A DNA stretch of 64,000 bases from an uncultured Sulfolobales archaeon. Lineage in GTDB: Archaea > Thermoproteota > Thermoprotei_A > Sulfolobales > Acidilobaceae. Position numbers and translations under genes: made by a program. Under the pieces are notes generated by a model. It made no database searches, had not been told where the DNA came from, and saw nothing but the letters and a program-made list of their open reading frames with translations. The first letter of the stretch is position 1; every line of letters starts with the position of its first letter. Below are positions 1 through 8,653 of this stretch, in pieces. The stretch spans positions 19,448 to 83,447 of the forward strand of contig CAKZTZ010000006.1 of assembly GCA_937921695.1 (NCBI GenBank), given 5' to 3'.

Positions 1-1
1 G

Positions 2-349
2 GACATTATACTAGTAGGGGCTGACAGGATAATACTCACAGGCCACACAGCTAATAAGATAGGGACACTCCAAATAGCCATAGCATCTAAACACTACAAC
101 AAGCCTTTCTACGTAGTAGCGCCAACAAGCACAATACAGGCGACGTGGGACCCTCAAGAGATAGTAATAGAAGAGAGGAGCCCGGAAGAAGTGACAAAAG
201 TTATGGGTAAAATACAGATAACACTCCAAGACATAGAAGTCTACAACCCCTCCTTCGACATAACGCCACCACAGCTAATAACGGCGATAATAACAGAGAA
301 AGGCATAATAGAGAAGCCTTTCGAGGAAAACATAGCGAAAACACTATAA
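2..349 (+). CDS. mtnA: MtnA / aIF2B-like protein, C-terminal part (5' truncated by window edge)
   Basis: An open frame enters from the left edge and encodes 115 residues before TAA. It carries the C-terminal signature of the eIF2B alpha/beta/delta - MtnA superfamily: VGADRI, then NKIGTLQIAIASKHY, then PFYVVAPTST, IEER and FDITPPQLITAIITEKG. In this family the Asp of GADRI and the NKIGT loop line the sugar-phosphate pocket. Methylthioribose-1-phosphate isomerase acts in methionine salvage, recycling the methylthioadenosine made by aminopropyl transfer, and a spermidine synthase lies at 38978-39883. The related ribose-1,5-bisphosphate isomerase is an alternative, but the spacing and IEER/EEV segment look more MtnA-like. 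The N-terminus is outside the window. The frame is open on the + strand from base 2. Confidence 0.75.
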   Translation, partial: DIILVGADRIILTGHTANKIGTLQIAIASKHYNKPFYVVAPTSTIQATWDPQEIVIEERSPEEVTKVMGKIQITLQDIEVYNPSFDITPPQLITAIITEKGIIEKPFEENIAKTL

Positions 350-448
350 TAAGCACTGTTTCTATAAGTGGGGGCGTGCACGCTGAAGCTACCGTTACCT
401 GTTTATATCGGGGAATTTAGATTAAAGAATATTAGGGTCTCCCCCGCT

Positions 449-458
449 CTATTTAAAT
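449..458 (+). promoter_or_regulatory. TATA box of the protein disulfide oxidoreductase gene
   Basis: A T/A-rich octamer (tatttaaa) follows a purine/C-rich stretch and lies about 20 bases before the TTG start at 474. With usual archaeal spacing, transcription would begin at or next to the start codon, so a nearly leaderless mRNA is expected. Confidence 0.45.
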
Positions 459-473
459 GCTAGGTGCTTTTAG

Positions 474-1208
474 TTGGTCGGTAGGTTTTACGTGCTAGAC
501 TTGAGCGAGGAGCTTAGGAGAGATTTAGAGGATACTCTGGTTACTATGGTTAACCCTGTTACTGTCGACGTTTTCATAGGCAGTCTTTGCGATGCATGCC
601 CAGATACTCTAGCTCTCCTCAAGTTCTTCAGGGATGCTAGTCCCTCTAAAGGCGGTAGGAGGATGCTAGAGCTTAGGGTTTTCGACTATGAGAATGCGAG
701 CCACCGGGAGGCGTTTAGAAAGATGGGTATAAGCAGGGTCCCCACAGTTAGCTTCATAAACGGCTATGTTAAGTGGCTCGGCATACCTGCGGGGGAGGAG
801 ATTAGAGCTCTAGTAGAGACGATCATGAGGATTAGCGAGAACGAGTCAGGCTTAGAAGAGGAGACAAAAAGAATACTAGCTAGTCTCAAGGGTAAAGTCC
901 ACATAGAAACTATAGTCACACCATCATGCCCCTACTGCCCCTACGCAGTCCTCCTAGCCCACATGATAGCATATGAAGCTTACAAGCAAGGCAACCCTGT
1001 GGTTGTCTCAGACGCTGTAGAGGCATATGAGAACCCAGATATAGCGGACAAGTATGGAGTCATGAGCGTCCCAGCTATAGCCATAAACGGGAGCCTCGCC
1101 TTCGTAGGAGTCCCATACGAGGAGGACTTCATAGGCTATATCAAGGCTGCAGCGGAAGGAAAGCTTAGAAAACCCGGTAGAACATATGGAGAGCTAAGTG
1201 AATTCTAA
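474..1208 (+). CDS. Protein disulfide oxidoreductase (two glutaredoxin/thioredoxin folds)
   Basis: This is a 244-residue protein with two tandem thioredoxin-like domains, the layout of thermophilic archaeal PDO (about 226 residues). The N-terminal redox motif is CDAC (C39, C42). The C-terminal one is CPYC (about C152, C155). Each is followed by a cis-Pro segment (RVPT near 89, SVPA near 200). PDO forms and isomerises disulfides in cytosolic proteins of hyperthermophiles and can be reduced by thioredoxin reductase. The N-terminal CDAC differs from the CxYC type, so the two sites probably have different redox potentials (inference). The start is TTG at 474, chosen because the conserved fold begins shortly after and a TATA box sits just upstream. 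It is not in an obvious operon. Confidence 0.85.
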   Translation: MVGRFYVLDLSEELRRDLEDTLVTMVNPVTVDVFIGSLCDACPDTLALLKFFRDASPSKGGRRMLELRVFDYENASHREAFRKMGISRVPTVSFINGYVKWLGIPAGEEIRALVETIMRISENESGLEEETKRILASLKGKVHIETIVTPSCPYCPYAVLLAHMIAYEAYKQGNPVVVSDAVEAYENPDIADKYGVMSVPAIAINGSLAFVGVPYEEDFIGYIKAAAEGKLRKPGRTYGELSEF

Positions 1209-1500
1209 ACCCCTACATATTCACGCGTTAGCCTCCTAGGGGGTCTTCGTTAGGATTAACCGCAGCGTCACCGGCGTCGCGGGGACCTTCTGGGGCTTGA
1301 AACTTTCATAACTTCGGTAAGGGGGGGCGGTGGATACGCTCTTACATATGAAGGCTTATTATGATCTACTATACTAACAATATTGTTGACGGCTGGTATT
1401 GCGTGTTGAGCGTGGATAATATAGGTGTTCCTCTTTCAACAGCTCATAAACCTATAAGGGCTCTTGGGGTGAAAGCCCCCTGAAAGGGGGAAGTCCTGGG

Positions 1501-2367
1501 GTGAAAGAGGCTGGAGCGGAGGGGTTTGAAGTATGTAGCATTTGCGGTTCCAGGGCTGTTTATTATAGGCGTGCTAGTGGTCACATGCTTTGTGTTAGGT
1601 GTTTAGGCCTCGAGCTTGAGAGGGGTGTGAGGGGGTTTCTTAGGCCTTTAAGGGCTCTTAGGCCGGGCTCCCGTGTTCTAGTCCCTATAACATTCTATAA
1701 CCCTATAGCTTCTCTAGGTCTAGCCTTTATTGTTTCGCGTATGAAGATGGGCTATGGTAGCGTTGCAAGCATAGCTATACCTGGGGTTCTAGTTTTAGAG
1801 GATCCTAAGGGGCTCTTGAAGGGGTTCAAAACTTTCAAGGTAGGGATAGAACCGCTCCCAAAGACCGGGGATCCCTTCGCTATACTCAAGCTAGACAAGT
1901 TATGGTCCCTCAAACTAGCTAGAGAACTCGACTATAATGTTATCCTAATGCCTATAACATCTACTGACGTCACAGCGTTGACTCTAGAAGCCTCCCTGAG
2001 AGGTGATGAGGAACTGTGGGCGGACCTGAGCTATTACGATATTATAAACGGGACCTTAATAACATACGCCCTAGCTGGTGTTGAGCTTGAAGCTATAATG
2101 GCTTACACAGCTCTAAACGGTTTGAACGCCTACAGGGTAAGCGGGGCCCCTAAACCTGAAACATCCTCCTATAAAATACTTTACACGCTTAAAAGGGGTC
2201 CCGAGCTTGAATTCAGCTCCTACAAAGTCTTAGCGCTTTTCAGGAATAGCGCTCTGGGGAAACTGAGTTTCAAATGTGGAGTGTGTGGAAGCCCTTCGAA
2301 GGAGCCGGGATACTGTGGGGTGTGTAGGTCTATAAGAGCTTATGATTTAATCATAGTTAACCTTTAG
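1501..2367 (+). CDS. TtuA/NcsA (CTU1)-like protein with a degenerate PP-loop
   Basis: The 288-residue protein follows the layout of tRNA 2-thiolation enzymes TtuA/NcsA. It has an N-terminal zinc finger (C12, C15, C31, C34), a central Rossmann-like region and a C-terminal zinc finger (Cys pairs near 258-275: CGVC, CGVC). A DVTALTLEASLRGD segment resembles the DLAQTVLxNLLRGD helix of TtuA. The ATP-binding PP-loop, normally SGGKDS after a VAV strand, is replaced by TFYNPIA after RVLVPI (about 58-72). The central Cys residues that bind the Fe-S cluster in TtuA are also not apparent. It is therefore probably not an active thiolase but a structural or regulatory paralogue (inference). The GTG start follows an aagtcctggg stretch. 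The family call is fairly firm; the function is unknown. Confidence 0.6.
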   Translation: MKEAGAEGFEVCSICGSRAVYYRRASGHMLCVRCLGLELERGVRGFLRPLRALRPGSRVLVPITFYNPIASLGLAFIVSRMKMGYGSVASIAIPGVLVLEDPKGLLKGFKTFKVGIEPLPKTGDPFAILKLDKLWSLKLARELDYNVILMPITSTDVTALTLEASLRGDEELWADLSYYDIINGTLITYALAGVELEAIMAYTALNGLNAYRVSGAPKPETSSYKILYTLKRGPELEFSSYKVLALFRNSALGKLSFKCGVCGSPSKEPGYCGVCRSIRAYDLIIVNL

Positions 2368-2507
2368 AGTGCGAGCTACCTTTATAGGTGTTAAAACTCC
2401 TCTCTTAATGTCTTCCTTATTTTCTCGGCCCCCTTCATGCTTGACTGTTGTTTGCTTTAAAGTTATTGGGTTCTGCAATGTTAGGGTTATGTTTCTCCAT
2501 GTTCAGT

Positions 2508-2522
2508 AAAGCTTATATAGAA
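2508..2522 (+). promoter_or_regulatory. Thermosome promoter (BRE/TATA)
   Basis: The sequence aaagcttatatagaa lies about 50 bases before the thermosome start. The purine-rich lead and TTATATA core match an archaeal BRE-TATA element. It predicts a short leader containing the ggtgatc ribosome-binding site seen just before ATG 2567. Confidence 0.55.
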
Positions 2523-2566
2523 GTGAGGCTACATTAGATTCTGGAGTTTGCAAGTGGTGATCGTGT

Positions 2567-4228
2567 ATGGCTGCGGGAGTGCCTATACTAGTGTTAAAGG
2601 AGGGGGCTCAGAGGACCTATGGTAGGGAGGCTTTGAGGGCTAACATTCTAGCAGCTAAGGTTATGGCTGAGGTTCTGAAGACTAGCCTAGGCCCTAGAGG
2701 CTTGGATAAAATGCTTGTAGACGCTTTCGGAGACATTGTTGTCACTAATGACGGCGCTACTATAGTTAAGGAGATGGAGGTTCAACACCCGGCGGCTAAA
2801 CTCCTAGTTGAGGTGGCTAAGGCTCAGGATGCTGAGGTTGGCGATGGAACGACTTCAGTAGTTGTTCTCGCAGGGACTCTCCTTGAGAGGGCTGAGAAGC
2901 TTCTCGACGAGAACATTCACCCTACTATTATAATTAATGGTTTCACTAAGGCTCTCAAAGAATCTCTGGCTTTCCTCGACAAGGTAGCTTACCCTGTCAA
3001 TGTTGAAGATGACGCTAGCTTGAGGAAGATCGTTGAGACCACGCTAGCCAGCAAGCATATAGGTCACGGGCCTGAGAAGGCTAAGATAGCTGATATGATA
3101 TTAGAGTCTATAAGGATAATAGCTGAGAAGAAGCCCGATGGAACCTACAACGTTGACCTCGACAATGTTAAGATAGAGAAGAAGAAGGGGGGCAGCATAT
3201 TCGACTCTAAGATAATAAGGGGTATAGTGCTCGACAAGGAAGTAGTACACCCTGGAATGCCCAGGAGGGTTGAAGGGGCTAGAATACTCGTCCTAGACGC
3301 CCCCCTAGAGATACAGAAGCCGGATTTAACGACTAAAATAAGGGTAACAGATGTAGAGCAGCTTGACAAGTTCCTCGAAGAAGAGACGAAACTCTTGAAA
3401 GACATGGTTGAAAAGATAGCCGCTACCGGGGCCAACGTTGTTATAACACAGAAAGGCATAGACGAGGTTGCCCAGCACTTCCTAGCCAAGAAAGGAATAC
3501 TAGCAGTGCGTAGAGTAAAGAGGAGCGACATAGAGAAACTAGCGAGAGCAACTGGAGCTAAAATAGTGACTAGCCTAAGAGAGCTCAAGGAAGAATACCT
3601 AGGCTACGCGGAGCTCGTGGAAGAGAGGAAAGTCGGAGAGGATAAAATGGTCTTCATAGAAGGGGCTAAGAACCCGAGGAGTGTAACCCTGCTAATCAGG
3701 GGAGCCAACGACATGCTACTAGATGAGACCGAGAGGAACATAAAAGACGGCCTCCACTCCCTCAGAAACATCCTGAGGGAGCCTAAGATAATGCCTGGAG
3801 GAGGCGCTATTGAAATAGAACTAGCGGAGCATATGAGAGCTTTCGCCAGGGGCGTTGGAGGTAAAGAACAGCTAGCCATAGAAGCTTACGCTGAAGCCCT
3901 AGAAAGAATACCAATGATACTAGCTGAAAGCGCAGGCATGGACCCGCTCGACACCCTACTACAGCTTAGAAGCCTCCACGCTAAAGGCCACACTTATGCC
4001 GGTGTGGACGTGCTTAAAGGTAAAGTAGCTGAGAACATGCTAGACATAGGGGTTTTCGAGCCTCTACTAGTTAAAACCCAAGTAGTAAAGAGCGCTACGG
4101 AAGCGGCAATAAGCATACTTAAGATAGACGATGTAATAGCAGCAGCTCCCCCAAAGAAAGAAGAGAAAGGTAAGAAAGGAGCAGAAGAAGAGGAAGCTAA
4201 AGGACCGGGAGGAATCGAAGAACTCTAA
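2567..4228 (+). CDS. ths: Thermosome subunit (group II chaperonin)
   Basis: This 553-residue protein is the usual length for archaeal CCT/thermosome subunits. Visible motifs are [12 protein letters not shown] near the N-terminus, the ATPase signature VTNDGATI and GDGTTSVVV (about 92-100), and [12 protein letters not shown] with AGMDPLDTL in the C-terminal equatorial domain. It ends in a Lys/Glu-rich tail closing with GGIEEL. It forms the double-ring ATP-dependent folding machine of the cytosol. It has its own strong TATA box and an intergenic leader, consistent with heat-induced monocistronic expression. Crenarchaea usually have two or three paralogues; which one this is (alpha, beta or gamma) cannot be decided from this sequence alone. 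Confidence 0.97.
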   Translation: MAAGVPILVLKEGAQRTYGREALRANILAAKVMAEVLKTSLGPRGLDKMLVDAFGDIVVTNDGATIVKEMEVQHPAAKLLVEVAKAQDAEVGDGTTSVVVLAGTLLERAEKLLDENIHPTIIINGFTKALKESLAFLDKVAYPVNVEDDASLRKIVETTLASKHIGHGPEKAKIADMILESIRIIAEKKPDGTYNVDLDNVKIEKKKGGSIFDSKIIRGIVLDKEVVHPGMPRRVEGARILVLDAPLEIQKPDLTTKIRVTDVEQLDKFLEEETKLLKDMVEKIAATGANVVITQKGIDEVAQHFLAKKGILAVRRVKRSDIEKLARATGAKIVTSLRELKEEYLGYAELVEERKVGEDKMVFIEGAKNPRSVTLLIRGANDMLLDETERNIKDGLHSLRNILREPKIMPGGGAIEIELAEHMRAFARGVGGKEQLAIEAYAEALERIPMILAESAGMDPLDTLLQLRSLHAKGHTYAGVDVLKGKVAENMLDIGVFEPLLVKTQVVKSATEAAISILKIDDVIAAAPPKKEEKGKKGAEEEEAKGPGGIEEL

Positions 4229-4303
4229 AATAGCATTCCCGTCCTCATAGTTTCTAGTTAAATTTTTTATTCTCATAGGCTCACCTACTAATTAAAGCTG
4301 GGG

Positions 4304-5437
4304 TTGAACTTGGAAACTCTCAACGTAACCCTGGTCATAGAATGGCATCCTAATAGTGTGGGGGGCGTTCAGACCCATGTGAGGGACCTCGCCTCTAGGC
4401 TTTCGAAGGCGGGTTTTAATGTGCGTGTTGTAAGCCGTAGGGTTGGGCTGGGTGATGTGGCGTTCCACGAGGCTGAAGGCTATCATATTGTTGAATCTCT
4501 GGTTCCCGTAGATATTCTTATGGTCCCCCCGGATCCTCGGGATCTTGAGGAGGCTCTTCGTGAAGCTGAGCCTGATATAGTGCATTCACACCACATATTT
4601 ACTTTAACGCCTCTCATGGCTCTTAAGGTTGCTCATGACCTTAATTTTGGGAGGCTCGCCACTAACCATACTATATTCTTAGCTTACGACTTTAGGCTTT
4701 TGTGGAGTACTGCGTCTATAGTTTTACCCACGAGGTATTATTTGCAGTATGCTCAGGCAGTCATATCTATAAGTAAGGCTGCAGATGTCTTCGTAGAGAG
4801 CATAATGGGCCCAGAGTTCCCCGCTAGGAGGTACGTGATACCCAACGGTGTTGACACCGAGAAGTTTAAGCCCCCCACTAGGGAGCCCGACGAAGACTCA
4901 ATACTATTCATAGGGAGACTAGTATATAGGAAAGGCTTACACGTACTCATAGAAGCCTTCTCTAGAATAGCGGATAACAGGGATGCCACCCTCTACGTTG
5001 CCGGCGGAGGCTACATGGAGATACCCTCAAAAATCCTAGCTAAAGCATACGGGGTCGACGACAAAGTTAAATTCCTAGGAGTCTTGCCTGAAAGCGAAAA
5101 ACCTGAAATATTCAGGAAAGCTAAGATAGTAGTAGTCCCCAGCCTATTCAATGAAAGCTTTGGAATAACAGCATTAGAAGCTATGGCAAGCGGGAGGCCC
5201 CTCATAGCTACAAAAGTCGGGGGGCTCGCGGAGCTCGTTAAACATGGAGAGACAGGAATACTAGTGAACCCGGGATCCGTGGAAGAGCTAGCAGACGCTA
5301 TAGAGATGCTCCTAGATGATAAAAACCTAAGAGCTAAGCTAGGCGAGAAAGCTAGGAGAGAGGCTGAACTAGAATATTCATGGGATGTGGTTATAAATAA
5401 AATTATAAACGTCTATAAAACTCTAACAGGGGGATGA
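4304..5437 (+). CDS. Glycosyltransferase family 4 (GT-B fold)
   Basis: The 377-residue protein has the two Rossmann domains of GT-B enzymes. The N-terminal half has GGVQTHVRDLASRL and HSHHIF, the acceptor side. The C-terminal half has IPNGVDTEKF, LFIGRLVYRKGLHVLIEAF and the donor-binding ESFGITALEAMASG with both conserved Glu residues, then ATKVGGLAELV. This is the GT4 (former GT1) pattern of retaining NDP-sugar transferases. The acceptor is not predictable; glycolipid, N-glycan or compatible-solute synthesis are possible. The start is TTG at 4304, with a second TTG two codons later. It stands alone between the thermosome and the convergent pst operon. Confidence 0.88.
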   Translation: MNLETLNVTLVIEWHPNSVGGVQTHVRDLASRLSKAGFNVRVVSRRVGLGDVAFHEAEGYHIVESLVPVDILMVPPDPRDLEEALREAEPDIVHSHHIFTLTPLMALKVAHDLNFGRLATNHTIFLAYDFRLLWSTASIVLPTRYYLQYAQAVISISKAADVFVESIMGPEFPARRYVIPNGVDTEKFKPPTREPDEDSILFIGRLVYRKGLHVLIEAFSRIADNRDATLYVAGGGYMEIPSKILAKAYGVDDKVKFLGVLPESEKPEIFRKAKIVVVPSLFNESFGITALEAMASGRPLIATKVGGLAELVKHGETGILVNPGSVEELADAIEMLLDDKNLRAKLGEKARREAELEYSWDVVINKIINVYKTLTGG

Positions 5438-5499
5438 GGGCGAGTAAAGGCTGAGATATGAGGAGGGTCTCAAGCGCCGACCCCACTATATCCCGGGTT

Positions 5500-6102
5500 T
5501 CATATTAGTTTCTCGGCAGCCATAGCTATGTATGTAGCGTGGTCCGCTATCCTTTCCACGTGTCTTGCTAGTAGGAGGGATGCTGCGCTCCTCTTATCTA
5601 TGGATGTTTGGGAGGCTAGGATGTCTAGGTATTTGTGGTATACTTTGTCTATATTATCGTCGTCTTCGTAAACCTCACTAATGTTTTTCCTATCCCTCTC
5701 TACTAGTGCTTTGATAGACTTTCCTACCATGGCTCTAGCTGTTTTCATAGCGTTTAAAACGTCATCGTTAACGTTTCCTTCGAGGCCTCCCAGGGCGTCG
5801 GCTAATATTGATATTTCCCTAGCATATCTAGCTATCCTGTAAAGGTCGTAGGCTACGCTTATAACGTTCTCGGCCATTATTAAATCTCTACCTAGGGGCT
5901 GGAATCTAGCTATGAAAACAGTGGCTTCAGAAGTTATTGAGTCCCTGTACTCCTTTGCTATCTTGGCTATAGAGTCTACTTTAGCCGTTATTTTTCTCTC
6001 GGAGCTCGAACTTTCTAAATCGCTCAAAGCCTCGTCCACGAGCCTATACAGTTTTAACACCATGTCTAAAAGCCTCTTCTCGGCAACGTCTATCGCAGCC
6101 AC
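5500..6102 (-). CDS. phoU: PhoU-domain phosphate regulator, last gene of the pst operon
   Basis: A 200-residue all-helical protein with two PhoU repeats. The second repeat has the characteristic RHVERIADHATYIA segment, equivalent to the metal-binding E/DxxxD motif of PhoU. It starts directly after the pstB stop (6103), so it is the distal gene of pstSCAB-phoU. PhoU proteins couple the Pst transporter to phosphate signalling and limit phosphate uptake. A second PhoU-domain protein fused to an AbrB domain is encoded at 9937-10956, so the two may divide transporter control and DNA-level regulation (inference). Confidence 0.85.
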   Translation of the reverse strand: MAAIDVAEKRLLDMVLKLYRLVDEALSDLESSSSERKITAKVDSIAKIAKEYRDSITSEATVFIARFQPLGRDLIMAENVISVAYDLYRIARYAREISILADALGGLEGNVNDDVLNAMKTARAMVGKSIKALVERDRKNISEVYEDDDNIDKVYHKYLDILASQTSIDKRSAASLLLARHVERIADHATYIAMAAEKLI

Positions 6103-6864
6103 TCATATCTCACCCCTGAGGAACCTCCTAGTTACCTCATGTCTAGGGTTAATAGCTATTTCTCCAGTGGGCCCTTCCTCGACCACGCTCCCATCGTAGA
6201 GCATTATTATGTAGTCTGAGAGTCTTACAGCCTGGTGGGGCATATGCGTCACCATCACTATAGTTATACCTTCATCTCTAAGAGATCTAAGGCTATCCTC
6301 CATCTTTATAGTATTCACCGGGTCTATGTTAGCTGTAGGCTCATCTAACAGTAAGAGTTTAGGCTTGAGGGCTAGCGCTCTAGCTAAGCACAGCCTCTGC
6401 TGCTGCCCCCCGCTAAGCCTCCATGGGGGGTCTTTGAGCCTGTCTTTAACCTCATCCCATAACATCGCCTTTATTAGGGCCCACTTGACTATTTCGTCGA
6501 GCTCCTTCTTATTCCTAGCTATTCCGTTTATCTTAGCGCCTATGGCTACATTATCGTATATGCTTAAGTGGGGGAAGGGGTTCGGTATCTGGAAGACCAT
6601 GCCCATAGTTTTCCTCACATCGTAAGGGTCCATCTCTAGAACACTGTTGCCGAAAACCTTAACAGCCCCCGAGACCTCCACATCATCAATAAGGTCTATG
6701 AGCCTGTTCACTACTCTTAAGAGAGTAGTCTTACCGCTGCCACTAGGCCCCATAATACTCGTTATAGTGCCTTCAGGCACTTTCAAGTTTACATTCTTTA
6801 AAATACTTTTACCCCCGATTTTAACGTTTAAACCCGATACTTCTACTGCAGGCCTCGCATGCAC
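6103..6864 (-). CDS. pstB: Phosphate ABC transporter ATP-binding protein PstB
   Basis: A 253-residue ABC ATPase. Walker A is GPSGSGKTTLL, the signature is LSGGQQQRLCLARAL and Walker B is LLLLDEPTANIDP, followed by a switch His in VTHMPHQAV. The signature with three Gln and the NPFPHLSIYDN segment are typical of PstB. It energises inorganic phosphate import through PstA and PstC. Its start overlaps the last base of pstA at 6864 and phoU follows without a gap, so the genes are translationally coupled. Confidence 0.95.
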   Translation of the reverse strand: MHARPAVEVSGLNVKIGGKSILKNVNLKVPEGTITSIMGPSGSGKTTLLRVVNRLIDLIDDVEVSGAVKVFGNSVLEMDPYDVRKTMGMVFQIPNPFPHLSIYDNVAIGAKINGIARNKKELDEIVKWALIKAMLWDEVKDRLKDPPWRLSGGQQQRLCLARALALKPKLLLLDEPTANIDPVNTIKMEDSLRSLRDEGITIVMVTHMPHQAVRLSDYIIMLYDGSVVEEGPTGEIAINPRHEVTRRFLRGEI

Positions 6865-7703
6865 TAGTATTTCACCTCTTTAACCACTACCCTAGTTATT
6901 ATGAATAGTGTGAGATAACTTATTAATAATACGAAGGCGCCGCCCCACGCTAGTTTTATCCAGTTATCGTAGCCGGTCTGCATAAACTGGAATATCATTA
7001 GTGGCAGCGCATCTATAGGCTCTAGGGGGCCGCCGAAGAGGACATTGCGGGCCCCGAATGCGGTGAATAATAATGGGGCAGTCTCACCCATAGCTTTAGT
7101 GACCCCTATCATGAGCCCCCTAGCCACACCCCTCCTCGCAATCCTAAGTTTATGGTATATGACTAGAGCCCTACTCATCCCCAGGCTATAAGCTGCCTCA
7201 ACATAAGTCCGGGGCACTGAGAGCATCGCCAGTTCTACATATGTGTACACGTACGGTATCATTACTATAGCTAAGGCTACAGAGCCCGCTAAAGCTGTGA
7301 ACCTGCCAGTCGGCAGTACTAGTAGGGCGAAGACTAGCATCCCCACTATTATAGTTGCAACTTCCAGGAGAGATCTAGAGGCGGCCCTCACAACATGTGT
7401 TAACCGGCTCCTAGGGAACTCTGAGGAGAAGACTGCGGCTAAAGTAGCTATGGGGACAGCTATTATGGAGGCTGTAGCTGTTAAATACAAAGTCCCTATT
7501 ATAGCCTGAGCTATGCCTCCAGGCTTCGGGTCTGTTACCGCGTTAGGTAGGCTGGTGAAGAATTCCAGCCCGCTCTCCAGGATTATGGGGAGCCCCCTGT
7601 ATGAGACGTAGACTATGATGTGGAATACGGGGGCTATAGCTATTATTGAGAGGACTATGATGGTTATAGTGAAAATCTTATCTTTAAGCCTCCTAGTATC
7701 CAA
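6864..7703 (-). CDS. pstA: Phosphate ABC transporter permease PstA
   Basis: A 279-residue membrane protein with about six transmembrane helices. It has the EAA-type cytoplasmic loop YVEAAYSLGMSRALVIYHKLR that docks onto PstB, and the conserved AMGETAPLLFTA segment of PstA after it. It forms the phosphate channel with PstC. It abuts pstC (next base) and overlaps pstB by one base in the operon order S-C-A-B-U. Confidence 0.92.
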   Translation of the reverse strand: MDTRRLKDKIFTITIIVLSIIAIAPVFHIIVYVSYRGLPIILESGLEFFTSLPNAVTDPKPGGIAQAIIGTLYLTATASIIAVPIATLAAVFSSEFPRSRLTHVVRAASRSLLEVATIIVGMLVFALLVLPTGRFTALAGSVALAIVMIPYVYTYVELAMLSVPRTYVEAAYSLGMSRALVIYHKLRIARRGVARGLMIGVTKAMGETAPLLFTAFGARNVLFGGPLEPIDALPLMIFQFMQTGYDNWIKLAWGGAFVLLISYLTLFIITRVVVKEVKY

Positions 7704-8636
7704 CTAGAACCTCACCCTCCTCAAATATATTATCCCTATACTGTTAACTATGATGCCTATAATGAGGAGCGCTAGGCCCCCAGCGAACAGGGCGTTCATC
7801 ATATAGGGGAAGTCTTGAGCCTCTGTGAACTGGTTAGCTATGAGGGAGGATATAGTGTAGGCTGGCTGGAAAATACAGTATCCAATATTGTAACTGTTCC
7901 CAACGACAAGAGTGACAGCAGCAGTCTCGCTCGAAGCCCTCCCAAACCCGAGGAGTAAAGCGGAAACTATGACGGGCCTTATCATGTTTATGTTAAGCTT
8001 CACATACTCATACCTAGTCATCCCAAGGCTCCACGCAGCCTCCTTTAGGGTCACCGGTATCGCTCTATAGTTCTCCTGTATTATAGCTACCATGAAGGGC
8101 ACTATCATAACTGAGAGTAGCACGCCAGCAGTGAACACTGTAGCCCCTGAGAGGGGCTCGCAGGAAAACAGGGGTATGAAGCTTAGGTAGGAGTGTAGGG
8201 GGCTCATAACCCATTTTTCAAGAGTAGGGCCTAGAAACGCTAACCCCCAAACCCCAAATATCACTGTAGGCATCCCAGCCATCAAATCCACTATTGTCGA
8301 GAAAGCTTCTCTAAACCTCCTAGAAGCTACCTCCTCTATAACCACCACTAGAGACAGGGAAAGGATCATGCTTAGAAACACTGCTATAATAGATGAAGTC
8401 ATAGTGCCCCATATAGCTGGGAGGAGCCCATACCAGGCGCCATCTGGGGGAGGCGTGTATGAAGGTCTCCAAACAGTTGTGGTTAAAGTTGAGAGCCCCT
8501 GAACGTTGAACACGGGGATGCTTAAGCCTAGTTGCGTGGCTAGCATTAGGAGCAGTATAATTATCACTATTGATGTGGGGGCTGCTAGAGAGTAGAAAAC
8601 TATGAGGTCTTGCCTTGAACTCTTAGGCCTCAACAC
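7704..8636 (-). CDS. pstC: Phosphate ABC transporter permease PstC
   Basis: A 310-residue membrane protein with about six predicted helices and the EAA loop LKEAAWSLGMTRYEYVKLN. GRASSETAAVTLVVGN is the PstC counterpart of the GETAP segment in PstA. The periplasmic loop around residues 45-65 (PSYTPPPDGAWYGLLPA) is typical of PstC. It partners PstA in the phosphate-specific channel. It begins 17 bases after the pstS stop. Confidence 0.92.
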   Translation of the reverse strand: MLRPKSSRQDLIVFYSLAAPTSIVIIILLLMLATQLGLSIPVFNVQGLSTLTTTVWRPSYTPPPDGAWYGLLPAIWGTMTSSIIAVFLSMILSLSLVVVIEEVASRRFREAFSTIVDLMAGMPTVIFGVWGLAFLGPTLEKWVMSPLHSYLSFIPLFSCEPLSGATVFTAGVLLSVMIVPFMVAIIQENYRAIPVTLKEAAWSLGMTRYEYVKLNINMIRPVIVSALLLGFGRASSETAAVTLVVGNSYNIGYCIFQPAYTISSLIANQFTEAQDFPYMMNALFAGGLALLIIGIIVNSIGIIYLRRVRF

Positions 8637-8653
8637 TCTCCCCGAGCTTCCTA

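Noticed and set aside
3145..3588. Long minus-strand frame inside the thermosome gene
   Set aside because: Its serine/leucine-rich translation is the typical shadow of a highly biased coding strand.
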